From Dirofilaria immitis (lineage: Eukaryota; Nematoda; Chromadorea; Rhabditida; Onchocercidae): a stretch of DNA of 64,000 bases. The translations under genes and the position numbers were made by a program. The notes under the pieces are model-generated. The model was not told the DNA's origin, searched no databases, and saw only the letters and a program-made list of their open reading frames with translations. This document shows, one piece after another, positions 11,289 to 23,400 of this stretch (its first letter is position 1; every line of letters begins with the position of its first letter). The stretch is taken from assembly GCA_024305405.1 (NCBI GenBank), contig JAKNDB010000098.1, positions 1,054,001 to 1,118,000 on the forward strand, given 5' to 3'.

Positions 11289-12637
11289 CTACAATTGTCC
11301 ACACTGTGTAATAACGATAGGAATTTTAGGTTTGTTATTTTGACCTGTCGGGACATTTTCGATTTTTCGCACTGTTAATAAACCATCCAATACTCTTCCT
11401 GCAAAAAGCATTTCCATTAGAAATATATTAAAAACAATTACTGCAAGACAGAATTTCCTGTTCCAGGAAATTAAAAAGCCAGATGTTTTTGAAACAATAA
11501 TGAGTAGTAGTAAAGAGAAATAATAATGCGATTAGAAACGGGAGTAAGAGCAATATCAATAATTAAGATGAAATATGGGATCGTCAAAAAAATGGTCTGT
11601 AACAAATTAATTTGGAATATGTTTCTTTTTAAATGAACAACTTGAAACAATTGCAAAACTGCAATCTGTCTATGTAAAGACTAAATAAATCAAAAACTCA
11701 AACAAAACAACAAAAGTCAAAAGTAATAACTAACCAAAAACAACATGCTTCTTATCAAGAAAGTCACATTTTGCACAAGTTATGAAAAACTGACAACCAT
11801 TTGTATCTGGTCCAGCGTTTGCCTGCAAAACAGACAACTATAGAATCTTTGTTTATTGACTGAAATTATTTATTAAATCACTTCAATAATAAAGCAAGCT
11901 ACCATTGAAAGAATTCCCGGTCCTGAATGTTCCAAATCAAAATTTTCATCTCTGAATTTTGACCCGTATATGCTTGTCATACCTGTACCATCACCCTGCA
12001 ATAATGCAATAGAAAGGCTGAAGAAAACATAATACAACATGAAAAAGAGCAAAATGAAGCACCATAAATGATATTGAAATGCTAAATAAATCTCATTATC
12101 ATAGATTATATTACTTCTTATCAAATCATAATAGCATGAAAAAAAACTGCCATAGAAATAACCAAAACTAACATTGACGAAATCGCCTCCTTGAACCATA
12201 AAATCTTTAATCACTCTATGAAATTGTGCATTTTTGTAACCAACTGGGACACCATCCCTACGATATTCACCAGTGCAAAATTGCCTAAAAGAAACAATAA
12301 AGGGTTAATAAACTAAACAATGAAAGAAAACTGGATTAATGAGCTAATCATATTCAACTACAAAATGCATTTAAAGAATACGAATCACTGCATATTACAA
12401 GGTTTTTCAACAATTTAAATAGCCTTAACATCAAATATCATTTTATTTAACAATATAATGCTTATTCCTTGCAACATTTTTTTCATACCTGAAATTTTCA
12501 GCTGTCTTTGGACAAACATCTGCAAATAATTCCATTTTGATTGTTCCAATAGGTGCACCACCCGCTGTCATTTCCATGAATACTATAGGATTATCAGGAT
12601 GCCTTAATTGCTCCGCCAAATGATCATAGTCGCTCAT
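11289..12637 (-). CDS. PPIH: Peptidyl-prolyl isomerase H (U4/U6-associated cyclophilin)
   Basis: Five exons: 12489-12637, 12173-12284, 11903-11995, 11735-11822 and 11289-11398. They join exactly in phase to 183 codons plus TAG with no frame break. The fold matches single-domain cyclophilin H: the N-terminal strand [25 protein letters not shown], the catalytic [15 protein letters not shown] (Arg73, Phe78, Gln81, equivalent to CypA Arg55, Phe60, Gln63), CQFFIT (Gln129, Phe131) and KHVVFG. PPIH is a proline isomerase bound to PRPF4/PRPF3 in the U4/U6.U5 tri-snRNP and acts in nuclear pre-mRNA splicing. The position equivalent to CypA Trp121 is Phe139 (KCDFLD), where vertebrate PPIH has Trp. The ATG at 12635-12637 lies just after TTGCAG|ATTGGAGGT, a likely trans- or cis-splice acceptor in the 5' leader. 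Confidence 0.96.
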
Positions 12638-13769
12638 ACCTCCAATCTGCAACCGTTAATATCATTTTAATACTGAATAATAATTTCTTATTTATTATAG
12701 TGATAATGAATAATGCTTGGTTACTACGATAAATTAATAATGTCTATTTGATACAATGTAGAATAATGTTTAAAAGCATCAAACTGAACTAAATTTATCA
12801 TAACATAATATATTCGAAAGTTAAACGCATCCCATTTATAAATAGATATCCAAATAACTCAAACGACTACAAAAACCAATCATAAACGACAATTTTCACA
12901 ACATTCACCTGTATGACACAAATGCAAAAGGACAGAAGGTGTAAGGACGCATAGATCACATTGAGTTTCTTGCTGTGAAAAAGTTTCGATCTCACAAGTA
13001 TTTGAATAGTATTTGTAAAATTGTTTGCTTTTTCTAGTTAGAAGAGCTTTTTGGGCTTGAACTCCGAAAAACTTATTTAATAGCGAAATAACCAGAAACG
13101 AAAAGTAGCTAGCTTAATTGGTTAGAATAATTATTTCAAATCTTAAAATTTGAATCAATCATAAATAATATATCTTAAAAATAACATATTATTGTTTTAC
13201 ATTTACATATAGAAATAATCGAACAAGTTTAATAATTCTGTCATTTATAGATTAACAAATGGTAACATTTATCAAGAATTTGACTCCCTCGGACAGATTA
13301 ACAATTAAGCACAAAATTGAGTTAATATTCAATATCGATTGGAATTAACTAACTAATCTATTTGATCGAAATGATTAACCAACTAATCTATTTGATCGAA
13401 ATGATCAAAACATTACCAATACTGAAGCATTCGCCTTAATTTGTTGGAATGATATTACGAATGAATAAATATGTGAACTAGTTCATTGATGATCATCGTA
13501 TAATAAAACAAAATATAAGATTTTTAATAATTTAGAAAATTTTGTTTAATCATTAATCATTTTTATTGATTAGCTTATTTTCATTTATAATCGATTATTT
13601 ACTAATTCAAATTATTCATTCATAGTTTATTAATTTTTTTCAATAATTTTCCAATAATTGAATTATTAGAAGCTAAAATGTAATATCAATTCTTAAATAA
13701 AATTGGACAGAAGAAAATTGATAAATATAAAATATATGATTGCTTGTGGAAATAAAATATATAAGATGA

Positions 13770-14070
13770 CAATAACAATAATAGTAATAAGAATAATATT
13801 GATAATAGTAATAATAGGAAGATGAGGGAGAATATAATAATATAAGATTAATAATAATACAAGATTATAATAATAATAATGATAATAATAATAATAATAA
13901 TTGGAATAATAATAATGATAGTGGTAATAATAATAATAAATGATAATAATAATAACAGCATTAATGATAACGATGATAATAATAGTAATGATGAAATAAT
14001 AATGATGATAAAAATAATAATGATGATGATAATAATAACAATATTGATGATAATAATAATAATAGCCAAG
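13770..14070. repeat. Imperfect (AAT/GAT)n trinucleotide tract
   Basis: About 300 nt is almost entirely ATA/AAT/GAT triplets with scattered substitutions. It creates spurious poly-Ile, poly-Met and poly-Asn open frames on both strands. Confidence 0.9.
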
Positions 14071-14179
14071 AAATGATTTGATGTGAAAATGAATAACATT
14101 GATTTAATTAATACATAATATAAAATAGAAAATTGACAGTTTGAAAAAGAATTTAAAAATGGATGAAATTAATTTTAGG

Positions 14180-14310
14180 TGGCATTTTCACATCAATTCA
14201 TTCATTCATCCTATCATTCGATCAATCCATTCATTCTATCATTCGATCAATCCATTCATTCATTCATTCTATCATTCGATCAATCCATTCATTCATTCAT
14301 AAAATTCATT
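14180..14310. repeat. Short tandem repeat, ATTCATTC/GATCAATC units
   Basis: The phrase 'tatcattcgatcaatccattcattc' recurs three times with variable numbers of 'attc' between copies. Confidence 0.8.
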
Positions 14311-14388
14311 GTCTTTAATTTCATTATATAAAATTTTGAAGTGTTTTAAATGGCAAAATATATCTATTTCCGGTATCATCATACGAAA

Positions 14389-14389
<1 letters not shown>

Positions 14390-14420
<31 letters not shown>
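14390..14420. repeat. (CTA)n microsatellite
   Basis: About ten uninterrupted CTA triplets. Confidence 0.9.
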
Positions 14421-14629
14421 TTGATATTTTGTCGATTCCAAATTAAACTAATAATTAACTATTACATCAGAAGCAATAGTGGCAACAGCAACAATGAATC
14501 ATTCTGATTTATTCCAGTTTGAAGGACGCTTAAACGATAATTAATATTTCGTTATTGATTTTTAATATTTTTAAAACATTTAAAATCCCTTTCTGCTTAT
14601 TAAAATATCAAAATAGCTAAAGGAAAATC

Positions 14630-14915
14630 ATTATTATCATCGCCATTATCACGATCATCGTCATTCGATTACCGCAATAAATTATTGAAAGGAATTATCA
14701 GCCAAATTATCGTCATCATAACCATAATTATTATTACTATTATCATCATTATTATCATTGTTATCGCCATTATCATCATCATCATCACCAAATTACGAAA
14801 TAATTTAAAGAATATCAGCCAAATAATCGTTATTATCAATCACCGTCAATTATCATTACTATCATTACTATCGTCACCTTATCATTATTACTATTATTAT
14901 TATCACCATCGTTGT
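14630..14915. repeat. Imperfect (ATC/ATT)n trinucleotide tract
   Basis: A long run of ATC, ATT and ACC triplets, broken by short unique stretches. It resembles the reverse complement of the tract at 13.8 kb. Confidence 0.8.
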
Positions 14916-15844
14916 TATCATCTCGTTAAAGATTTGGCTGGAATTATTTTCAGTTTAGTAATTTTTTTCTGTTGTTGTAAGAAAAACTTTTTAAGAAAAA
15001 ATTTCAAAAAAGATGAAAGAGAAAGAAATATTATTTAATTTAACAATTGAAAAAAGTTTATAAAAAATGGACAATTTTATTTTAAAATTTTCACTTGAAG
15101 AAAAAAGAATTGGAAATACTTAAATAATTATATAAATTGTGAATTATTTGAATATTCTATTTTAAATTTTCATATTTCATTTCGATATATATATATATAT
15201 ATATTTTTTTTCTTCTTTAAAAATATTTATAATATAAGGATTTAGAATAAAATAATTGTGAAGAAATATTTAATAAAGAATATTATCAATTTTCTTTCTT
15301 GCCATTTATGAAATCAGAAATTGTTATTTATTAATTTCTATATAATAATTCTGAGATATTAAATAGAGCAGTCGGGAGTGCTGATATGATTGATGATCCA
15401 TTTGGAATTATGTTTTCTTGTTTTCTTCTTGTTCACTTTTTTTTTCTTTTTTTTAATTTAATTTATATATGATTTGTAGGAGAATAAATAATATAATGTA
15501 GAATAGTTTCCCTAATTTTCTTTTCTTTTATTTCATTCTTCCTTAAATTATTTCAATTGTGGGGAAAAGTTCGGATGAGGTCAAAAATGCGGGAGAAAAG
15601 GATGGCGAAGAAGGCAGGCGGAAATTTTCATTATCTTCAAAATTTGTTGTCCTTCTTCGGTTCACCGGTTTTCTTTTTCGATATGAGATGATGACGCTTT
15701 TCGTTCATGTGTTTAGTGAAACATCACTATCGAAATAGATGAATGATTTTTATAAAGGATTGTTTAAATTTTGAAAAAGATATGGAGAGAAGAAGGAGGA
15801 AGAGAAGGAGGAAGAGGAGAAAAAGAAGGACGTATATATGGGAG

Positions 15845-16025
15845 AAAAATAATGATAATGATAAGTAATAATAATAATAATAATAACGATAGTAATCATA
15901 ATGATGATAATAATGATAATAATGATGATGATGGCGATGATGATGATGACGATGATGATGATGACGATGATGATGGTGATGATGATGATGACGATGATGA
16001 TGATGACGATGATGATGATGATGAC

Positions 16026-16067
<42 letters not shown>

Positions 16068-16086
16068 AGTAATAATGATAATGATG
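15845..16086. repeat. (GAT)n microsatellite, about 240 nt
   Basis: Nearly perfect GAT triplets with interspersed GAC and AAT. All three frames are open, giving poly-Asp, poly-Met and poly-Ile readings, none of which I regard as a gene. Confidence 0.95.
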
Positions 16087-16306
16087 ATAATTTGGATATT
16101 CAAAAGATTACGACAAGAAAGATAAGGAAGAATAAGACGAGCGAAAAAGGGTTGACGATAACGACATAAAACAAGTTCTTTCGTTCTTCTTCTTCTTTCT
16201 TCCCTTTACAGCTTTTTGAATAACATCAACCCCGATCGACCTAAACTATTATCAAACTTCCTTCCTTACTTCTTACCGCTTTTCTTTACCTGCTCTTTTA
16301 CCTCTT

Positions 16307-16319
16307 ACACACACACACA

Positions 16320-16354
<35 letters not shown>

Positions 16355-16600
16355 ACCTCTTATCGTGCTACTTACTATCTTTCCAATTTTGCTACTATTA
16401 ATACTACTAATTTGCAAAAATTATATAAATACATACACACATACACATACATACATACACATGCATACATGCATATATATAAATACACATACAAATACAC
16501 ATACATATGCATATATATATAAATACATACACATACATATGCATATATATATAAATACATATACATACATACATACATATATATGCATGTATGTATATAA
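16307..16600. repeat. (AC)n followed by (ATAC/ATGC)n tract
   Basis: An AC dinucleotide run at about 16307-16357 is followed, after 70 nt of other sequence, by a long ACAT/ATGCATAT tract from about 16428 to 16600. The latter contains many palindromic 'atatgcatat' units. Confidence 0.9.
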
Positions 16601-17775
16601 CTACTTTATGGTATATAAAATTGGATACGTCATTTTGTACCCATTGAAAAGGCGGGCGATCGTTAAACGAATTCTCAATGGTAATTATCATTCTCTTCTC
16701 TCTTCTACATCTCTCTCTCGGGCTTTTTCTCCCTTTCTCTCTCTGTTGTATTCCCGCCTTCTGTTTGATGAAATTTTTAATTTTTATTTTAACTTGCATA
16801 GCTATTCTGAGAATGGCTTCTTCATTTCTCTTGATAAATTATCACTTTTATCACTTTTTATTCTTTCTTATAAATTAAATAAAATAATCAACATTTGGCA
16901 TCGTTAGATACTTTTTTTTCTCGCTTTTGCATTAAAAAGAAATTATAAAAATTTCTCGAAGTGACATAAATCAAACGTACCGTTTATGCTACTTTGATGA
17001 AATATAGTTCATCACTTTAATTTCAAATTATCTAACATCCGTATCAATTTTTACTTTTTTTTATTGAAGAAAAATTGTTTGTCTTTTCCTTTTCCTTTTT
17101 TTTTCTTATAATAATTGTTTAATATAAGTGATAAGTTATTTCTTACATTATAATTTATCATATATTTTTATCATATATAAAAAATATATCATCATATATT
17201 TTTTAAACTTTTAAATAAGTAAAAAAATTCGCACAAAATTAACTTCTATAATTTTGCATAAAATTTTAAATTAAAATAAAATACAATTATTATTTATATT
17301 ATATAAATGAGAAAAATTTTATTAATCTTATAAGAATTTGCATTATCTTAACAACTTATCTTGTTATTATCAAAATTCCTTTTTCCCTTGACCTTATTCA
17401 TACGAGAAATGAATTATTAATTTTACGCTTCATAAAGCAAATGATTTTATTTAACAATTAATCGCTAATCATTATTGGGAAATTTTTTCCTTTTTTTAAG
17501 TAGTTGGATACGATTAATTCATTTATCTTATTTAGATACTTATTTTATCATTTTATTTTCTTTTTAATAGCTCACTATTAATTATAAATATTCGTTAAAT
17601 TTTAAAATTAATTTTATTTTCATTTACATTAATTTCTTATTACAATTAAATGCATTTTTTTTTGCTAATTTCTCTTTTTTTTTGAAAATAATTGCCTTCA
17701 GAATATATTTATGAAAAAAGAAATTTTTTTGTACAGAAATTATCGCATTTTTATGATAAATAAATTTAAAAAAAT

Positions 17776-17883
17776 AATAGAAATAGATGAATATTGATCT
17801 GATCTAATTTGAATAGAAATAGATGAATATTGATCTGATCTAGTTTAAATAGGAACAGATGAATATTAATCTGATCTAATTTA
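17776..17883. repeat. Three tandem copies of a 36-bp unit
   Basis: Copies start at about 17776, 17812 and 17848. Each holds 'agatgaatattgatctgatc' with one to four substitutions between copies. Confidence 0.85.
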
Positions 17884-19271
17884 ATCTTTACTAATGTCTT
17901 TAATTGATTTTCTAAAAATTCATTTAAATAAAATAAAAAAAAAGCAAAATCTATCACGGATACAATCATTTAATTACATTTGATCACCACTCTTAATCAT
18001 CATTTCATCCTTCTACTAAACCTATATTGATTAGAATTTGATAATCAATAATATCAATTACTTTCTCCAATTAGTTTAAAAAAAAAGAAATTTATTTTTC
18101 ATTTTTAATTTAATTTTAATTATCATTTCAATCGTTTAGTTTTTCTGTTAAATTTTATTGTGCTTTTTTTTCAAAATCATTAAATAATCAAAATTTTACA
18201 TATTTAATTAAAAAATATAGAAGGATGAGGGAAAAAAAACTAAAATACACAAAGTCATTCTATTTTTGCTATAAAAAATTTTCGATTAAACAGGATCAAA
18301 ATAATGTGATAAGATTTCAATTTATAATATCGAATAAGGCGAGTTAAATTCCGATTCGAAGCATTTTATTCATTCGAGAAGAATATCTCGTGATACATAT
18401 TCTTGATATATATCCTTAAGCGATAGAAATAGAAATTAAAGAAAAATACCTGTAATTTGACCTCAATTTAAAAAAAAAAAAGTCGTATACAAATTCGTTC
18501 ATAATCATCTCCATTTCTTTCTTTTTTTTTGATATCCGTTGCTAACAACAAAATATAATTTATCACTTCTTCTAATCATTTTCAAATAAATTCTTTATCA
18601 AAATTTCATTTTTTATTTCTTCAATTTTAAATATCGATTAAAATATTTGCAATTTTAATTTTCTCATAAATAATAAAATTTATCTTTGATCAAATGATTG
18701 CTTATGTTTTGAAACAATGAATTAAAATATCATTGATAAATATTTATAAATAATTTAAAAATATCTAATTCTTCGTCATTTTTCAATAATATTTTAAAAT
18801 TACGATGAAAAATATATAACTAATATGTTTTTGTGAGAGAAAAATTTACATAAAAAAAAGCCAACATCTTTTATTTACAATTTGAAATTTTGAATTAATT
18901 TTTAGCAAAAAAAAAGATAACAATTGATAAGATAGCCAAAACAATAATTAGTATATTATTCATCATTAATTAAACCTATAAATTTGGCACAAAGAATGTT
19001 CAAAAATTAAATTATTTGCTAAAAATTTCTAGAAGAAAATGTAGAGGAAGAAGAATTGAAGATTTTGTTAAAAATGGGAATGAAATTTTTAGAAAATAAT
19101 GATCCATGAAAAATGGAGCAGTCAATTTCTAGTCCATCTTAAAAAATTTTTTTTGTTTCAAAATTTTCATATCTTATTTTCTTCCTAAATTTACATTGAC
19201 CATCATCTTATTTCTAACTTTTTTATTTCTCATTAATTTCCAATTTTTTACTCGTAAAAAAAATTAATGAA

Positions 19272-19274
19272 ATA

Positions 19275-19323
<49 letters not shown>

Positions 19324-19330
19324 ATGGATA
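19272..19330. repeat. (TA)n microsatellite
   Basis: About 25 TA dinucleotides, bounded by 'tatatg' interruptions. Confidence 0.95.
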
Positions 19331-20219
19331 AGAGAGATAGATCGATATATTTGAATTGAAGAAATTGAAATGTTTAATCGATAGAAATGCAAATAAAATT
19401 GAAAATTAAATAGAAGAATTAAAAAGTGGTATGAAATAGAAGGAATTGTTAAAGAAGGAATTATCTGAAGGTCAACGATATCCATTCATTTCATCCGTCA
19501 TTCATTCATTTCTCTTTTCTTCAATTCTAAGTTATTCTCGATATTTTAAAATCAACAAGATAATCCAATTTAAAAGAAAAAATAAATAAATAAATCAAAC
19601 AAGAGATATCAAACATGCCTACATCACATTTCATCAATATATTTCTTTTTTTTCTCTTAATTAGATGTTAAAATAAATATTTATCCATCCGATATTTTCT
19701 TCTTGAAAAAGTTTTGTTTACATTTTGTTAACATTCACTTCTGATTAGGTTTGTTTAGAAAGAAAGAAAAAAAAGCTGAAGAAAACAAACAAACAAATTC
19801 ATCCATCTAATATTTTTATTCCTTTCTTAAAAAAAAAAATGTTTAATTAAATTCTTATCAAACATCCTTATCAATTATATGTTTGAAATAAATTTATCTA
19901 ATGATTTCTTTCTAAAAAAAAAGCGAAAAAAATGTTCAATTAAATTTTGTCAACAATTCTGTTTCTTTTCTTTCTTTTTTTCCATCAATTAAATAATAAA
20001 ATTTTGTTTAATGAATGATTGATTAGCTTTCAAAGGTTAATTTGATTTTGTTCCAATGAAATCAATGATATCAATTTATTCTAACGTAGAATAGCCTAAT
20101 TCATTTTCTTCATCCAATAAACATAATATCACTGTTAACGTAAACCTAAAAAAATATTACGTAAAAATAGTAGAAAAAAAACGTAAAGTCTAATTGTTTC
20201 TCTGTCTCTTTCAACCATA

Positions 20220-20465
20220 ATTTTTCATATATAATAAATAGCTTAACTTTTTCATGTACATCACTTAACTCTTTTACGTATATCACTTAACTTCTTTACG
20301 GCATATCGTCTACATCACTTGACTTTTTTACTCATATTGTTTACATCATTTAACTTTTTACGTTTTTTACGCATATTGCCTATATCATTTAACTTTTTTA
20401 CGGCATATTGTCTACATCACTTAATTTTTTTACGTATATTGTTCAACTTTCTTACGTAGATTATT
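20220..20465. repeat. Degenerate tandem repeat just upstream of the PTR start
   Basis: The phrases 'catcacttaacttttttacg' and 'gcatattgtctacatcac' alternate five to six times with variable spacing. The array ends about 20-30 nt before the putative trans-splice acceptor of the PTR gene, so it lies in its promoter or leader region. Confidence 0.7.
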
Positions 20466-20475
20466 TTCATGCATA

Positions 20476-20497
20476 TTTTTAGTCTAATGGTTAGGTG
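20476..20497 (+). promoter_or_regulatory. Likely trans-splice (or 5' UTR) acceptor before the PTR start codon
   Basis: ATTTTTAG ends at 20482, 15 nt before the ATG at 20498-20500. A pyrimidine-rich AG site immediately ahead of the first coding exon, with no earlier in-frame coding exon visible, fits spliced-leader addition in nematodes. An ordinary 5' UTR intron is the alternative. Confidence 0.45.
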
Positions 20498-23400
20498 ATG
20501 GAAAGATTTCGGTTTGTCGTCGAAACCAAAGCGCAAGAGATCTTTTATAAGACAGGATTATATATTGCACAAAGACCGAAAGTTTTCTTATTTTCAATGT
20601 AAGTCTTTTTTTTTTTTTATTTTATAAATGATTTTATTGCAAAATTTTTTTTTAATTATTATTATTAATAATTATTTTAATATTATTGAATTTGATTAAT
20701 TGAATTAAATATTTTTTCATAGATATGTTGGAAAAATTGATAAATTATTTTTGCAACATAGCAATTCCAATTTTAATTATCATTTTTGATTATTTCTTTT
20801 AAAATTATAATTTAAATTTAAAATTTTGATTATCATTTTTGATTATTTCTTTTAAAATTTCGATTATCATTTTTGATTATTTCTTTTAAAATTTCGATTA
20901 TCATTTTTGATTATTTCTTTTAAAATTTCGATTATCATTTTTGATTATTTCAATTGATAAAAGTTAATTTGCATTTCTTTGCTTTTTGTTTGTTAAAATT
21001 TAAAATTCAAAAAAGAAATAATAATAATATTTTCGATATAATAAATGAAAAATTGATGAAATTTGAATTTATTTTATACATTTAAAAAAGTAAAAAGGAA
21101 AAAATAGTAGGTATTATTGAAGGAAAAGTTTTGATTAGATTACGATGAAAATTAAGAGATTGTATCATATAAAATATATATTTTTAACTTCCAATAATAA
21201 TAATAATTATTATTATTATCATCGTATATCATGATAACTAGTTTCATTTCTATCCTTCTTTCTTTATGCTTATATAGATTATATTTATCAAATTCTTACA
21301 TCCGGTAATAATTTTTAAAAACTTGCTTATATCATCAATTTTTATACGCAATAATTGTAAAATCATTTACTTACCGAACAAAATCATAACTAAAAATTAA
21401 TTCGTAAAATCAAAATTAACAAAAAGAAAATATTTTTTTTGCTAATAATTTAATAAATAATCGGCATATTTATTATTTGAACTATTATAATATAGATTGA
21501 AAAAAAAAGTGAAAATGTGAAGGATTTAATTTTATAATCGATAATTCTAGCAGTTTAAATTCTCGATAAAATTTATTGTTTAATTCATCGAGATTAATCT
21601 ATAAACAAAAATAAAAAGTATAATTGAAAAGAAAAAATGAACATATGAACTAATTATTCATATAAATATCATCTATAACAATTTTTAGTTTACCTGTCCT
21701 TATAACTATAATTGATTTTAAGTTTTAGAAATAAATATTGTATAATTTATATCTTGATCAAAGATCAGAGATGTAATTACGAATAATTCAATAATAAATA
21801 AAGAAAACAAATAGATGATGATAAGAAATAGCGCTCAAGAAAAGTAGTCAAATACTAATTTTCTGTGACCCTGGGGAGCTTCCTTTTTTTAGTGCCATAA
21901 AATGGGACTGTAAAGTACAGTACCCCTGGGGATTTCTTTTTGATGGCGGAAAATAAAACCATAAATTATAATGTCCTTTTGCGAGCCTCTCTTTTCATGA
22001 TAATAATTAAGACTGTAAATTACAATATCTTTTGGGAAAATTTTTGATGGTAAGAAATGATAATTATGGGAAAAATTTTCATAAATATGAGAATTCAAAT
22101 GTTATAATAAATGTTGATTCAAATTATCTTTCTCCTTCTATCATCAATATCAGTTTAACTTATCTCATTCTTTTGTTATCATCAGATATTGTCATTGTGA
22201 AAGATATTAAATATATTTACCAAAAATATTTTCCATTATCATCAAATATTGTTTTAAAATTGCGATCACGTGATCCGTGAAAGATTTCGATTATATTTAC
22301 AAAAAAAAGAATTAATATATTATTTTTCAAAATTTCTATTTATTCTCTACTATTATCAAATGGCTATTCTTAAATGACGATCACGTGATCCGTGAAAGAT
22401 TTCGATTATATTTACAAAAAAAAGAATTAATATATTATTTTTCAAAATTTCTATTTATTCTCTACTATTATCAAATGGCTATTCTTAAAATGACGATCAC
22501 GTGATCCGTGAAAGATTTCGATTATATTTACAAAAAAAAGAATTAATATATTATTTTTCAAAATTTCTATTTATTCTCTACTATTATCAAATGGCTATTC
22601 TTAAATGACGATCACGTGATCCGTGAAAGATTTCGATTATATTTACAAAAAAAGAATTAATATATTATTTTTCAAAAATTCTATTTATTCTCTACTAAAT
22701 CGAAAAAAAGTTTTTTGATTGAAATATGATTGTTAAAGTTATTGATTGGATTAGTTTTTAGCAAAATGTAATTATTTATTATTTTTTATTTAAACGATTA
22801 ATTTTCAATTTCAATGATTCATTTGATAAAATAGTAATTCATAAGAATAGTTTATTGGATTATTATTGATAAAATATAATTCATAAATCATATTTTATTC
22901 AATTATATATACCGATGAAACATAATTTATTAAAATATTTTACTGAATGATTTTAATGAAATATAATTGACAAATTAAATAGTAATTTTATTGAATTTTC
23001 TCTGATAAGACATAACTGTTAATGTATATTTTATTAATTTATACTTATCAAATATTTTCTTTCAGATTACTATTAACAGCCTTGTTGTCAATAGGTGCGG
23101 TAAATTTTCATGAACATAATAATGTTCGTGATGATTTTAGTGCGGATGATTCACCATCACGTTATGAATATGCGATTACGGAAGATTTCTTCCGTAATTT
23201 CGGATCACCATTTCATGTTGTAGTAGCTATGAAAGCTGCTGATGATGGATCATTGTTAAGACCTAAGTAAATTTTTTTTTTTTTGCATTTTTCCCAGGTA
23301 AAAATATAATTTAATAAACAGGTAATCTCTCATATCGTATATGCTAATTAATGCGGAAAATATATGAAATTATTTAATATAATCATTTCTAGTATAAGTT

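Larger units (their letters stand above)
12638..20482. other. 7.8 kb intergenic region with many microsatellites
   Basis: There is no convincing exon between the PPIH start and the PTR start, which are divergent. The region holds imperfect trinucleotide tracts, AC and AT repeats and short minisatellites, listed individually. It also has a twofold 32-bp repeat near 13340-13405 ('ctaatctatttgatcgaaat'). Long open frames here are repeat artefacts. Both promoters must lie in this interval, but I cannot place them. Confidence 0.55.

Noticed and set aside
13848..15038. Poly-Ile/Leu/Asn open frames near 13.9 and 14.7 kb
   Set aside because: Translation of imperfect ATT/AAT/GAT triplet tracts, open in several frames at once.
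15750..16169. Open frames of 74-132 codons on both strands (Asp-, Met- or Ile-rich)
   Set aside because: They are simply the (GAT)n microsatellite read in different frames; no splice sites or homology.
16216..16907. Overlapping His/Thr/Tyr/Ile-rich open frames on both strands, up to 180 codons
   Set aside because: Mostly AC and ATAC repeat; the non-repeat tail is Leu/Phe/Ser-rich pyrimidine sequence without family resemblance.
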